Shown here: positions 1 through 10,119 of the stretch, piece after piece
How the letters are laid out: the number at the start of each line of letters is the position of its first letter
How positions within the stretch are numbered: position 1 is the stretch's first letter
From: Apoderus coryli
Lineage: Eukaryota > Arthropoda > Insecta > Coleoptera > Attelabidae
DNA: 64,000 nt
Direction of reading: 5' to 3'
Assembly: GCA_911728435.2 (NCBI GenBank)
Contig: OU452203.1
Span: 10,995,651-11,059,650, forward strand
Translations under genes and position numbers: made by a program
The notes under the pieces: generated by a model
Seen by the model: the letters and a program-made list of their open reading frames with translations, nothing else
What the model was told of the DNA's origin: nothing
The model's database searches: none

Positions 1-591
1 GACATGGTAGCTGTTGTTGGGGGATTAAGCGTTGTCAGTATATGGTCGACCTGTTGATTGATTTCTATGCTAGTTTCTTGATATTGTAAACATTCATTTT
101 TATTTTGTGAATGGTTGCTGTTAGAAGTATCTTCATTTTCGGCTTCATCATGCATACTAACGTCATTAGTGTCCAAATTGTCTTGTCGAGATTGTTTCCA
201 CATTTTATATAATGAAGTGTCTTCAATAGGGCCTTGCCATTCCTGATCATTTGCATAATTCACTCTAAAACAAGTCAATTTTTCTTCACATATTCTTTCT
301 TCTAATGCTTGTTGGAAAATTGCTGTCGAGTTTTTCTTCTTCCTTGGTTAGGGTTGGCTGGGGACCCATGCTGCATTCTTTTGAATATTTGCCTTTAGCT
401 TTATATAGTAAGGTTATTCGAGGAACTTTAAAGTGTCTTGCTGCTGCAGCAATTGATTGTCCTCTTTCAACTGCTTTCAATGCGTCTGCCATTTGATTTG
501 GCGTATAATTTTTTTTTGGAACCATATCGATGTTAGTAACTGGAAATAAAACGGTCCAGTAAACGACACTATAACTTCCTATGATTGACAC
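1..591 (-). pseudogene. pogo/Tigger-like transposase remnant with psq-type HTH
   Basis: On the minus strand an ATG at 525-523 opens a frame starting MVPKKNYTPNQMADALKAVE. It continues with a helix-turn-helix (SIAAAARHFKVPRITL) and then GPQPTLTKEEEKL. This is the pipsqueak/CENP-B-type HTH and linker found at the N-terminus of pogo/Tigger-type transposases and transposon-derived jerky-like proteins. The frame stops at 286-288. A shifted frame is open from about 310 to the left window edge and encodes an acidic, Asn/Gln-rich tail. The catalytic DDE core, normally some 200 residues, is absent between the two parts, so the copy looks internally deleted as well as frameshifted. A host psq-domain gene is possible but less likely given the break and the repeat motifs on the right (595-1145). 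Confidence 0.55.
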
Positions 592-1145
592 CCTATGTCA
601 AACACTGGTAAAAATCAAGATTATTCAATAAAATTCATACTGGCAACATTGTCGCATAATATAAAATCTTATGGGAGTGTCTGTATTAAAAAGAATGTTC
701 AACCAGTCTTTGACAGGGGTGTCAATAACTGGTCAAAGATAAAAAATAATGTTCCTATAATTGACATGCCACTTTTAGGTTACGAAAAGTACTGTAATTA
801 ACTATAAACGTTAATACCTAATTGCCTAAATTTTTATAATCATGGCAATATTATATACTTGATTACAAAAGCAAGCTAACTTGGAAAAAATATTTTTTAA
901 ACATACAGCTTACCTTAATTTTCTCGTTATATTTGGGCACTGATTTCACACTGACGCGACACATTAGTTTGCTATACCAAAATGGCGAGCATAGAAGATG
1001 CATGAATTTAAACAAATGTTGCCAAAAGGACCAAATAACAAAATAAGACAGCAAATGTAAATTTTAGTTTACGCTTTTTCTTAATAATATAAAAAAACTG
1101 TTGGTGTGTCAATTACTGGATGGGTGTCAATAACTGGTGCTGTTA
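592..1145. repeat. 5' region of the pogo-like element with TGTCAATAACTGG subterminal repeats
   Basis: Three close copies of the 13-mer TGTCAATAACTGG lie at 720-732, 1107-1119 (one mismatch) and 1125-1137, with a weaker relative near 595-608. The last copy runs into GTGCTGTTA, so read from the right the sequence begins near CAGCACCAGTTATTGACACC, which resembles the CAG-starting terminal inverted repeats of pogo-like elements. The matching left end would lie outside the window. Short open frames here are not recognisable. Confidence 0.4.
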
Positions 1146-1444
1146 CCTTACTTAAGTTATGATTTATTTTTGGTGACGATTTCTTCATAATCTTCATCCT
1201 CTACAATTAGAGTGTGAGTTTTTAGATTTCCCGAGTCAAATATTTGTAGTTGTTTCATTTTCAAGTCTCAAAACACAACAAATGTATTAGGAAACTTTAT
1301 ATATACATTAAAACCTAACCCTAAATTCAGATATAATAATCCCATCAACCTCATGTTCAGGACGGAAGGTCACTGAGGCAAGTTCTTCCACATTTATGGG
1401 ATAGCTTAGATCAAAATGAACTCTATGTACCACTTAAGAGAATA
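1146..1444. other. Intergenic, nothing recognised
   Basis: A+T-rich sequence with no coding pattern, palindrome or tail that I can recognise. Confidence 0.5.
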
Positions 1445-3405
1445 GAAGATTTCCACGATAGTTCAGCCCATATTTGAAAAGTTGTGTATTCCATAAAAAG
1501 CATGCACACAAATTGTATAAAAGTTCTGGATCACAGCACCATAACCACGAATTTTTTAGGTTACGTACATTATGTAAAACCCTATCGCGAGAATGCTATA
1601 CAAACTTTATTCTTTCCGTTGAAGACCAGATTCACGGTGATATAAGATCATTTTGGTATTTTGTGAACTCCACGCGTAGAAATATCGACTTACCTTCTGA
1701 GTTGTTTCTTGACGCTGATAGAGTTACTTCCGGACAGTCCGCTGCTGATCCCTTTGCTAGGCATTTCTCTTCGGTTTATACAGCTAATGACGTCAATGTT
1801 GCTGAGCGTCTTAGTGTTAATGATATTAACTATAACTGTCTAAAGGTTTCAATATCAGAGATATACCAACAACTTTCTACTCTGGACGCGAATAAGGGCC
1901 CTGGGCCAGATGGGTTACCTCCGAAATTATTAAAGCATTGCAGTTTTGTTCTGGCAAGACCTTTGCATGCTATTTTTAATACGTCGTTAAACATTGGTTG
2001 TTTTCCTGAGATCTGGAAGTCCAGCTTCATTATCCCTATACACAAGTCCGGAGACAGGCATAATATTAAGAATTATAGACCTATCAGTATAATCAGCATT
2101 ATTCCCAAGGTATTCGAGAACCTTATAATAAATTATCTTCAACCTCTCCTAGGCAGTACTATCATTGATCAGCAGTACGGATTTTTGCCACGAAAGTCAG
2201 CTGAGCTAAATCTGTTAAAATACACCAACTTTATTATTGATGCTCTAGAGAGTGGATCGGAGGTACATTCAGTGTATACCGATTTCTCCAAAGCCTTCGA
2301 TCGTGTAAAGAATAAAATCTTATTGATAAAGTTGGCATCGGCGGACGCATGCTCGAATGGATGAGTAGCTACAGAATTCAATACGTTAAGGTCAAGGGCT
2401 TTGTTTCTGCTGAGATAAAAGTATCATGTGGCGTCCCCCAGGGATCATACTTGAGACCACTGTTTTTTAAGATTTTCGTTAATGACATCGCCAGATGTTT
2501 TACTTCGAGCGATTTTCTCTTGTTCGCTGATGACCTCAAACTATTTACGATAGTCAACAAAACTGAAGATTGCGAGAGATTGCAGTCTGACATCGGGGCT
2601 CTTCACGAGTGGTGTGTTGGGAATGATATACATCTGAATGTTGATAAGTGTTGTTTTATGTCCTTTTCCAGATCAAGACGGACCACTCTTTTCGATTACT
2701 CACTGAACCAGACTTCCCTTAAATTGGTTACTACAGTTAAGGATCTTGGAGTCATGCTTGATAGTGGTTTGACCTTTATTCCACATAACTTCAATGGTCT
2801 CAAGGTCTCTGAAGGTTCTTGGCTTCATTAAACGTTGCTCACGGGAGTTCACACATGTCGATTCTCTGAGGCTTCTTTACACAAGTTTGGTCAGACCTTG
2901 GCATTGACACGCTGGGTGATCGACGACAGAGACGTGATTTGATTTTATTGTATGACCTTATAAATGGAAGGTTGATTTGTCCTGATCTTTTGGGCAAGAT
3001 TGGAATTTATGTTCCATATCGTGCAACGCGTACGAGGAGTATGTTTCACCAGACACATTCCAGCACAAATTATGGTTGTAATTCATTTTTGAAGCGCTCA
3101 ATGCGTCTCGCCAATGACAGTGAAGAGACACTGGATTTTTTTGTCCCGAGAAATACCTTTTTGGGTTCAGTAGGGCACCTCTTTGATACTTGATACGTTG
3201 TGTTGTACCATATTGCTTTATAATAGTGAAGTATTGTTCGTGTAGATTATTATTATCCATTCCATTTTTTCTATTTTATTTGTGATTGATTTTTATTTGA
3301 CATTTTTCGATTGTCTAATTCTTTTGAAGTGTTTTATTGTAGAACTATTTATATTTATTGTAATTTTGTATAAAATGGGCGTTTGCCCGTAAATAAATAA
3401 ATAAA
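1445..3405 (+). mobile_element. Jockey-like non-LTR retrotransposon, 5'-truncated, frameshifted
   Basis: Reverse-transcriptase ORF without its endonuclease domain. From 1474 an open frame carries the region before the RT domain, then the fingers-palm blocks GPGPDGLPPKLL, NYRPISIIS, QYGFLPRKSAELN and VYTDFSKAFDRV. A frameshift near 2340 moves the reading to a frame open from 2349 to 2831, with SCGVPQGSYLRPLFF and the catalytic FADDLKLF block (about 2522-2545). A further break follows, and a C-terminal domain piece (about 2935-3190) contains the family-typical pattern of tyrosine- and arginine-rich residues. The 3' end is a short UTR closed by a TAAA-repeat tail at about 3389-3404. The catalytic YADD-type Asp pair is preserved as FADD, but the frameshifts make it inactive. 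The clade is assigned by motif pattern only. Confidence 0.85.
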
Positions 3406-3836
3406 ATGACTTGGATCATTTAATTCTAAGTATGCCTGGCCGAGTTGAAGCAGTAATAGCCAATAGAGGTGGAATTACACGCTATTAATTTTTTTTTGAC
3501 AATTATCTGTTTTGTTACATTATTAGAAAAAAGTTGCCTGTAAATTATAATTAAAACATTTTTTCAGTTAACCAATTTCATTTCTGGAAGAGATGGAAGT
3601 AAATGTACCTACGTTATACAATTTTTTTCTCAGAGATTTCACAATATCCTTAACTGTTTTCGATCAGTTTATTTGTAGCTCCGAAGAAGATATAAAAATA
3701 TTTATATCGAAAGCTTGGCATAACGAAAAATAGTTTTAATCAAAAAGATTTTTGCTGATTAACCCAAGATATACAGTTATCTATTAACTAGTCAGCAAAG
3801 ACTACCACTCAACTTAACATCATTAAGGTATGAACT
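3406..3836. other. Intergenic, nothing recognised
   Basis: A+T-rich, no recognisable coding. It could hold the upstream exon of the THAP-like frame at 3865, but no matching C2CH half was found. Confidence 0.4.
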
Positions 3837-3864
3837 ATGCTAATGTGCTTTTTTGTTATTTTAG

Positions 3865-4421
3865 GAGATGCGGAACTTCTGAGTCTATCGTCCAAAAAAC
3901 TATATGAAATAAAACGCGTGTGTAGTGTGCATTTCGTTGAAAACGATTTTGTAAATCCGGAAAAGAAAAATAGACTTAATTACTTCGCGGTTCCTCAAAA
4001 TTATAGTGTGACTGAATTATCTCAAAATTGTAAAGAGGAAATAGATGTGACTGAAACATTTCTAGTTACCCCAGTATTTAATACATATAGTCGTTTACAA
4101 ATAAATAATTTGCAACGTCATTCTTCGACAGGTGGTCAAACCCAAACACCACCAATGTCGCCACAACTGAAAAAATCCTTGGGAACCAGTTCAGAAATGC
4201 CATCACCAAAAACTAAACAGTTACGACGCCGACGTGTTCTTTTTCCCAAAATTTCGACAGAATCGACCGTTTTACAATTAAAACATATCCTTTCGATCCA
4301 AAAACGTCAATTGCGTAAGAAGAATATGACGATTGTAAAACTGAGGCGACAGTTACGCATGCAAAACAAAATGCGGGAAAGAAAAACAAGTGGCAGATTT
4401 AGTTCAAGTGAAGTGAATTAA
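3865..4421 (+). CDS. Partial THAP-domain protein (C-terminal half of THAP plus coiled coil)
   Basis: An AG acceptor preceded by a T-rich tract (TTATTTTAG, ending 3864) opens a frame to a stop at 4419-4421. It begins GDAELLSLSSKKLYEIKRVC and continues SVHFVENDFVNPEKKNRLNY then FAVPQ. This is the second half of a THAP zinc finger: the final Cys and His of the C2CH site sit in VCSVHF, followed by the closing AVP block. The first Cys pair should be on an upstream exon that I could not find. A Ser/Pro/Lys-rich linker follows, then a basic, leucine-rich segment (about 4270-4400) that would form a coiled coil, as in THAP proteins and P-element transposases. It is either a host THAP gene fragment or a domesticated/decayed P-like element. 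No catalytic domain is visible. Confidence 0.5.
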
Positions 4422-4970
4422 AATAGAAATTTGTAGTTTTTTTAGATAATAATGTTTGTTAGACAGGTTTTTCACGCTTTATGGCACAGAATATTGTGGC
4501 CAAACTAGGTGACTTTCAAAAAGTTTAATTTATTGGACATCTAGTAATTAGTTTCATATTATACAGGGTGTCCCAAATAACCTAAAAGTATCAAAGTTCT
4601 ATATTATTGCACTTTTAGATCCTCTGATCAAATTAAGTATCTGTTTCATTAAGGTTTTTTTAAATAAATTGAATTTTGTCAAAATATAACCTAATTTACA
4701 TCTTTCAAATACTTGGGAAGTAATTAAGTTATGTTAACGAAATTAACTTTAAAGTGTAATAATACATCATATTTGGTATTTCAATAATAATAAAATTGTA
4801 ATCTTATACACGGTGTTAAAACTACTGAAATAAGAACTTTAAGTTGCTATAACCTCATTCATTCAAATGTAACGTCATATTTCTGAACGTACCTAGCAAT
4901 GTACCAATTGGTTGAGACTGCAGGTTATCTCAGCTATTAGGAAAAATCGAACCTGGCGGTTTTCGCGACC

Positions 4971-5292
4971 CTGTGCCACTTTTTTTGTGAAACTTTGAAT
5001 GGCGTAAACAGAAATTGTGTAGTATGTGCTTTTGTTTCTGAGATACAAGGCGAAATCGAAAAGTTTCACTTTTTGGGGTGTTATAATATATCACGCCCCG
5101 TATAAGATAGAAAAAATGTGAAAATTGCATCTGATATACATTTTTACGCAGATTTCAGTGGCGTACTCCAAAATGGCATCGATTCTGTGCCACTTTTTTG
5201 TGAAACTTTGAATGGCGTAAACAGAAATTGTGTAGTATGTGCTTTTGTTTCTGAAATACAAGGCGAAATCGAAAAGTTTCACTTTTTGGGGT
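4971..5292 (+). repeat. Direct duplication of about 109 bp within the left arm
   Basis: 4971-5079 and 5185-5292 are almost identical, differing by one T in a T-run and one G/A change. The spacer (5080-5184) contains the sequence that pairs with the right arm. The duplication is therefore younger than the arms and splits the left arm. Confidence 0.85.
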
Positions 5293-5299
5293 ATATTTT

Positions 5300-6174
5300 A
5301 ACCTCAAATTTTGCATTTTTTTTTGCTGATTACAATGATATATCACAACTTATATTTCTTTTTATTTTGAGCTATCAAAATCACAAATTACAATGTTCTT
5401 AAAATTACAAGCTACACAGCATACCAATTATTCTCTTTAAAACATTTAACATTGTGAAAGATTACTCTCGTAAATTTCCAAAGCCTTCCTCGGTTCCGAT
5501 TGACATTTGTCTATATTATTTAAATCATGGTATTCCAAAGTTAATTCATAATATATAAATTTAACGAATCTACCGGGGATATCCGTTCCCATGCCTCTTT
5601 ACATTAGATATGGGTATCGAATTCAGCGTATTTTTGGTCCATTTCTCCCTCGTATGTAAGACGTATAATAAATCATGCTTGTCAAAGGAAGCCGCCTTAT
5701 AAGAAAAGTAACTACAGGGACTGGCAAAACTATTGGGTTAATGATTAGAGTTTGCAAATAAATATCATATGTATGAAACAAATAATTTTTGCCAACGTGT
5801 TCTTTTCTCAGATTAATCTAAATATAATCGGATGGACGTAATATGGTATGGCAAAGACTTAATGTGAAAATTACGAGGAAAATTTGTGTCCGACAGTAAA
5901 ACACGGTGGCAGAATATTGTAACCATGATCTGTTTAATTGTTTTTCTTAGATTAATAAAATGTAAGAAGATCTATCAAATTACATAATAATTTTTTATCA
6001 CACCTCAAGTGGATGAAACTTTTTCCGTCACTGTATACAGTGTATAGGACCACGATACGTTATGATGGTATACGACACGAGCGGAACACGTTGGGAGATA
6101 AGTATCAAGATTTACATGTGCAAAGCAAATAAATATTTATCATCAGTTAAGGTCTGGAAATAATGAAGTGACGA
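5300..6174. other. Interior of composite element, no recognisable coding
   Basis: A+T-rich interior sequence. I found no open frame with recognisable motifs and no strong hairpin. Confidence 0.4.
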
Positions 6175-6476
6175 ATGTTTGAATTAACTAAGATTCCGGT
6201 TTCTACTATTAATCTAGTTATTAGAAAAGGGGTTGTTGTAGATCACTCTGTTAAAAGAAAACGGAAAAATAAAAAATTTAAAAATATTGCAGATGCCTCA
6301 AGAAGAAGAATTCATAATTTTTGTAAAGAAAATATAGTCCCTACTTTGGAAATGATTTCGAATAGACTGAGCGAATACCCTAATTATAATTATCGATCTT
6401 TGGAAACTTTAAGAGGTATTTTATTAGAGTGCGGATTTAAATATAAGATACGTATTGCAAATGTATCAAAATAGGT
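6175..6476 (+). pseudogene. Transposase N-terminal HTH-like fragment
   Basis: A 99-codon open frame encodes a basic Lys/Arg-rich start (SVKRKRKNKKFK) followed by SRRRIHNFCKENIVPTLEMI and a YNYRSLETLRGILLECGFKY block. The spacing resembles the HTH and linker region ahead of the catalytic core in IS630-Tc1-mariner transposases of insects. No acidic catalytic residues lie in frame downstream before the stop. Assignment to a particular mariner lineage is not possible from what is seen. Confidence 0.4.
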
Positions 6477-6525
6477 CTATTTATTTTAGTTTGTTACCAA
6501 AATTCGAAAAGATATTTTTCTTATT

Positions 6526-7228
6526 AGGTACCCAGAACGCCGCCAGCAAGTTCGTGCGACGATATACCGGCTGAAATCTAATTTATTAAATTTTGGTTGT
6601 TATTTAAAATCTCGGCCAAAGCGTCATGTTGAGCGGAATGAAGCGGGCGAAGTTAATGTTTTAGCTCGTGTGGTAGCAAGGCCACAGACCTCATGTAGAC
6701 AAATAGAACAAGAGGTAGGAGTTTCGAACCACAGAGAAGGTTGGAATTTTCAAATTGGTTTTTAAGAAAGACTCGTCAAGACGGAAGTTTAGCAAAAAAG
6801 TTATATGGTCTGATGAAGCTCACATAAGCAGCTGTGGTATTTTTAACAGACAGAATACAAGGCATTGGTACCAAAAAAATCAGCATAAAATTCACGAACG
6901 ACAACATAGGGCCGGTTTGGTTTTAGTGTCTCCTGCTACATATTGGACACCAAGATTAAATTCGTTATATTTGACGGTGGATTAACTGCTGAACGTTATT
7001 TGGAAACATTAACGCATTTGATGCCAGAGTTGCTAGAGGACATACCTTTGGCACAAAGAAATCAAATGTATTTCCAACAAGACGGGGCACCCGCGCACAA
7101 TCCAAGGTTGGTATCAGAATATTTGAATGCCAATTTTGGCAGATATTGGATTGGCATAGACGGACCAGTCAGATGGCCCCCGAGGTCACCCGACGTAAAT
7201 ATTTTAGATTTTTTCTTATGGTCATAGA
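6526..7228 (+). pseudogene. DUF4817-type mariner transposase, decayed
   Basis: From 6526 a frame shows the DUF4817-like block YPERRQQVRATIYRL, then FGCYLKSRPKRHVERNEAGE and an HTH RPQTSCRQIEQEVGVSN. A large part between the HTH and the catalytic core is missing. The core resumes at 6755 with KKVIWSDEAHISSCGIFNRQ (first Asp). A frameshift near 6945-6985 follows, then LTAERYLETL, FQQDGAPAH (second Asp) and RWPPRSPDVNILDFFLW (third Asp). I count 36 residues between the second and third Asp. The frame is broken at least twice and lacks an intact start, so it is not functional. The nearest relatives would be the insect transposases with a QQDGAPAH / WPPRSPDLNPLDFFLW signature. Confidence 0.75.
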
Positions 7229-7430
7229 ACTGCGAGCGTCAATCGAAGAAGCACTGGGAGATTTACAACGACAACCCTTCATTGAGCACGCCACTGAAAT
7301 CTATGTAAAAATGTCTATCAAATGCAATTTTCACATTTTTTTCTATCTTAGGGGTCGCGAAAACCGCATGTTTCTATCTTTCCTAATAGCTGAGATAACC
7401 TGCAATCTCAACCAAATTAGGACACACGGT

Positions 7431-8076
7431 ACTTATTAATTACATGTTGAATGGTATTAGGGTGTCCTATAGCTAAGTCTCCGCGTTTTGGCATAAAACG
7501 CCAAATAGTTGTTTTGTACACCATTTCGTGTTTTTAAAATAAACGTTTTAATGTATCCAGTAGCCTATGGAATCAGAAATGTCAAATAAATTATTTTATC
7601 TGTCAATTTAATTTGCTGTTCATGCTTTACTAGTGTCAAAGATTAATATACATTAATCTTTGCTAGTGTTATTGATTTACAATTGTTAGTTCTGCTGTTA
7701 CTTGGTTAAAATGAAGATTATTTACTCAAAAGAAGAACGTATTGGTATGATATTCTTTATTGGCTTCTCGATTTTATGCTCAAAGGTTTCCCATACGAAA
7801 TCATCCAGGACCAGCTGATTTTGAGAGACTATTAAATCAGTTTAAGGAAACTGGAAGTGTTAGCTATAAGAAATACGTTGCAAGAAAACCTGTCACCGAA
7901 AATGAAGAAACCATTGTTGCTATAGTTGGTTCAGTTATCGAAAATTATGTGTGGGGTGGAACATTGGGCCCATATTTAATAGGACCCAATTTTTTGAGAG
8001 ATCGTTAAATGGTATGAGAAAGTGTAGACTTAGCTATAGTACACCCTAATACCATTCGACAGGTAATTAGTAAGTA
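7431..8076 (+). mobile_element. Short mariner-like element inserted in the right arm
   Basis: 7431-7483 and 8021-8076 are inverted copies of about 53 bp (shared GAATGGTATTAGGGTGT and CTATAGCTAAGTCT). Between them, a frame with ATG at 7711 begins MKIIYSKEERIGMIFFIG. After a frameshift near 7760 it continues RFYAQRFPIRNHPGPADFER and LLNQFKETGSV, up to about 8007. This is a DUF4817 N-terminal DNA-binding domain, without any HTH or catalytic core. The element is thus an internally deleted, non-autonomous copy. Its insertion explains why the outer arm is split. Confidence 0.65.
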
Positions 8077-8579
8077 CATTGCTAGGTAAGTTCAGAAGTA
8101 TGACGTTCCAGTTAAATCAATGAGGTTATAGCAACTTAAGTTCGTATTTGAGTAGTTTTAATTTTTGGACACCCTGTATATGATTTCAAGTTTATTACAA
8201 TTGGAATACCAAATATGATCTATTATTACACTTTAAATTAATTTCGTCAACATGAGTATACTTATTTGAAAGATGAAAATTAGGTTAGATTTTGACAAAA
8301 TTCAATTTATTTAAAACATCTTAGGGTTATGGGATTATAAACCTAAATGAAACACACAATTTGATCAGATGATCTAAAAGTACAATAACATACAGGGGAT
8401 TCCATTTTAAAAAACACAACTTTGCTAATTTTAGGTTATTTGGGATACCCTGTATATTATGAAATCAAATTTAAAAAGTAGCCAGAGTATATGCTCACAC
8501 GTCCAATAAATGAAACTTTTTGAAAGTCACGTAGTTTCTACAATTTTCTGCGACATAAAGCGTGAATAATCCTGTATAT

Positions 8580-10020
8580 TGTATTGGTTTTTTTAAGGAA
8601 AATGCGCCGGAATATGTTTGTGGTGAAATTTCCAAAAAAATTCTGACAGAGCATATTGTCACAAGTACAGATTCCAAAAGAATTAATGATTAAATATAAA
8701 TCATAAATAACACCAGATGTTCGATGGAACAATAAAGATATTAATTTCCTGTTTACTCTAGTTTATCTAGATGAGTCATCATTGCTCGAGAATCTGGATC
8801 CGTGCCTCTTACCTTCCGCATTCAGGGGTAGTCGTAAATCATAAGAAAAATGCAAACGTAGCTGTTTTTGCATTTCACCCATCCAAACTAAGGATTGCCA
8901 ATTGGAAAATGCACAATCAGCACTTCTGACCACCACAACTAAGTAAACCCTATGTAGGGGGTAGTTATATGATATTAATATTATTATTGTATTACCAATT
9001 AGCATAGAGAAATCAGGGAACCATCTTTGATTAAATCACACCTCCTTAATTATTATTGGTGAGACTGGGAGGATTTAGAGGTATGATTTCTTTCTATAGG
9101 AATGCGGAGTTTAAGAGAGGGACCCTTTTATCATAAATTCTTCTCTGCGGTGAAATAATCTTTAGTTGTGTCCTAAGTTCTATAATCATTAAACTAATAG
9201 TAAGAAAGCTTGAAGGTAGTAAAATGTGAACCATAGAGAAACTTGACCGTATGTGGTCTTATATTTTAATGTGAGTAATATTATTTGTATTCTATCATTA
9301 TAACACATATTTTCTCTAATTTAAGTTTCGATCATTTTGTAAACTCTTCTCAACTTTAACTGTTAATAAACTTATTCTATTTAAACTGTTTATTCGCAAT
9401 TTTAATCTTTTAGAGAAGGTCCTTTTTTCCCCTTATCTTAAGAGATATAAAAAAGTGAATCTCTGTTGGCGATGCTCAAATTTTATTAATAATTAATTGG
9501 CGCACACCGCGTTTTGATATCTTTTCTAGTCTAGGCTTGCCCAGCAGCAACTAGTGGGAAATATTTTAAAATGCACGGGTAAATTTCCTGGTAATGATAA
9601 AAATAGCATCGGTTATGAAAAATCACCATAGCAACGCTGACAATACAATGAAACTAAATTGACAGTTTATTATTATTATCAAACTATGTAAGTACTTCGC
9701 TAATTTCGAAGGTTTCAAAGCTATTTATATAATGAAAAACTGATAGAGATAGTGAATATAGTTTAACACCACCTAGTCAATTTAATACTTTAACTCATCC
9801 TCTTTAGGCTTACGCCAACAGGGCGAGTATAATTAAACAAATTCTAACCTTTAACCAAAACGTCGTAAACGAACATTCCTAGATTTACAGAAAGATGGAA
9901 TTCTAGAATAATGTTTATATTGGATGGACTAAAATAAGAACCCAATACCAGAGAACAACTACTAAGTTGTTCTCCGCCAATACTGCCAGGCACAAGGCAC
10001 AATTCGTCCAAGGCGTATTA
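8580..10020. other. Intergenic, little recognised
   Basis: Sequence at 8649-8692 (CATATTGTCACAAGTACAGA and following) recurs at about 44860-44902, so part of this is a dispersed repeat. The rest shows no coding pattern or hairpin that I can support. Confidence 0.4.
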
Positions 10021-10034
10021 ACTATATAGCTTAC

Positions 10035-10118
10035 CTCGTTGAGCAGCTTTGTGAAGGGTTTGCGCGGGGATCGTGACGACAGCGGTGACCCGAGTTCTGT
10101 GGCCACTAGATTTGCGCT
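10035..10118 (-). CDS. Weak candidate exon in a locally GC-rich patch
   Basis: On the minus strand, an open stretch in a G+C-rich patch reads ATELGSPLSSRSPRKPFTKL then LNE. It ends precisely at a good donor, GAG|GTAAGC (intron begins at 10034). No ATG is in frame; the stretch is open back to a TAA at about 10124, and a possible AG acceptor lies at about 10119-10120, without a pyrimidine tract. If real it would be part of a gene running leftwards whose other exons I cannot identify. It may equally be chance. Confidence 0.2.
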
Positions 10119-10119
10119 A

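Larger units (their letters stand above)
4463..8577. mobile_element. Composite inverted-repeat element with nested insertions
   Basis: Left arm 4463-4903 is the diverged reverse complement of 8073-8577. Shared blocks include TTCACGCTTTATG with GACTTTCAAAAAGTTT, CCCAAATAACCTAAAA, the TTGAATTTTGTCAAAAT block and ACCTAGCAATGTAC. The left arm continues inward (4908-4970 and 5099-5172) and pairs with 7285-7425. The right arm is therefore interrupted by another element at about 7431-8076. The interior carries mariner-type transposase remnants (6175-7230). Read as one DNA element with TIRs near 700 bp, the order is arm, transposase remnants, inner right arm, inserted element, outer right arm. A palindromic pair of separate insertions is the alternative. 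Confidence 0.65.
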
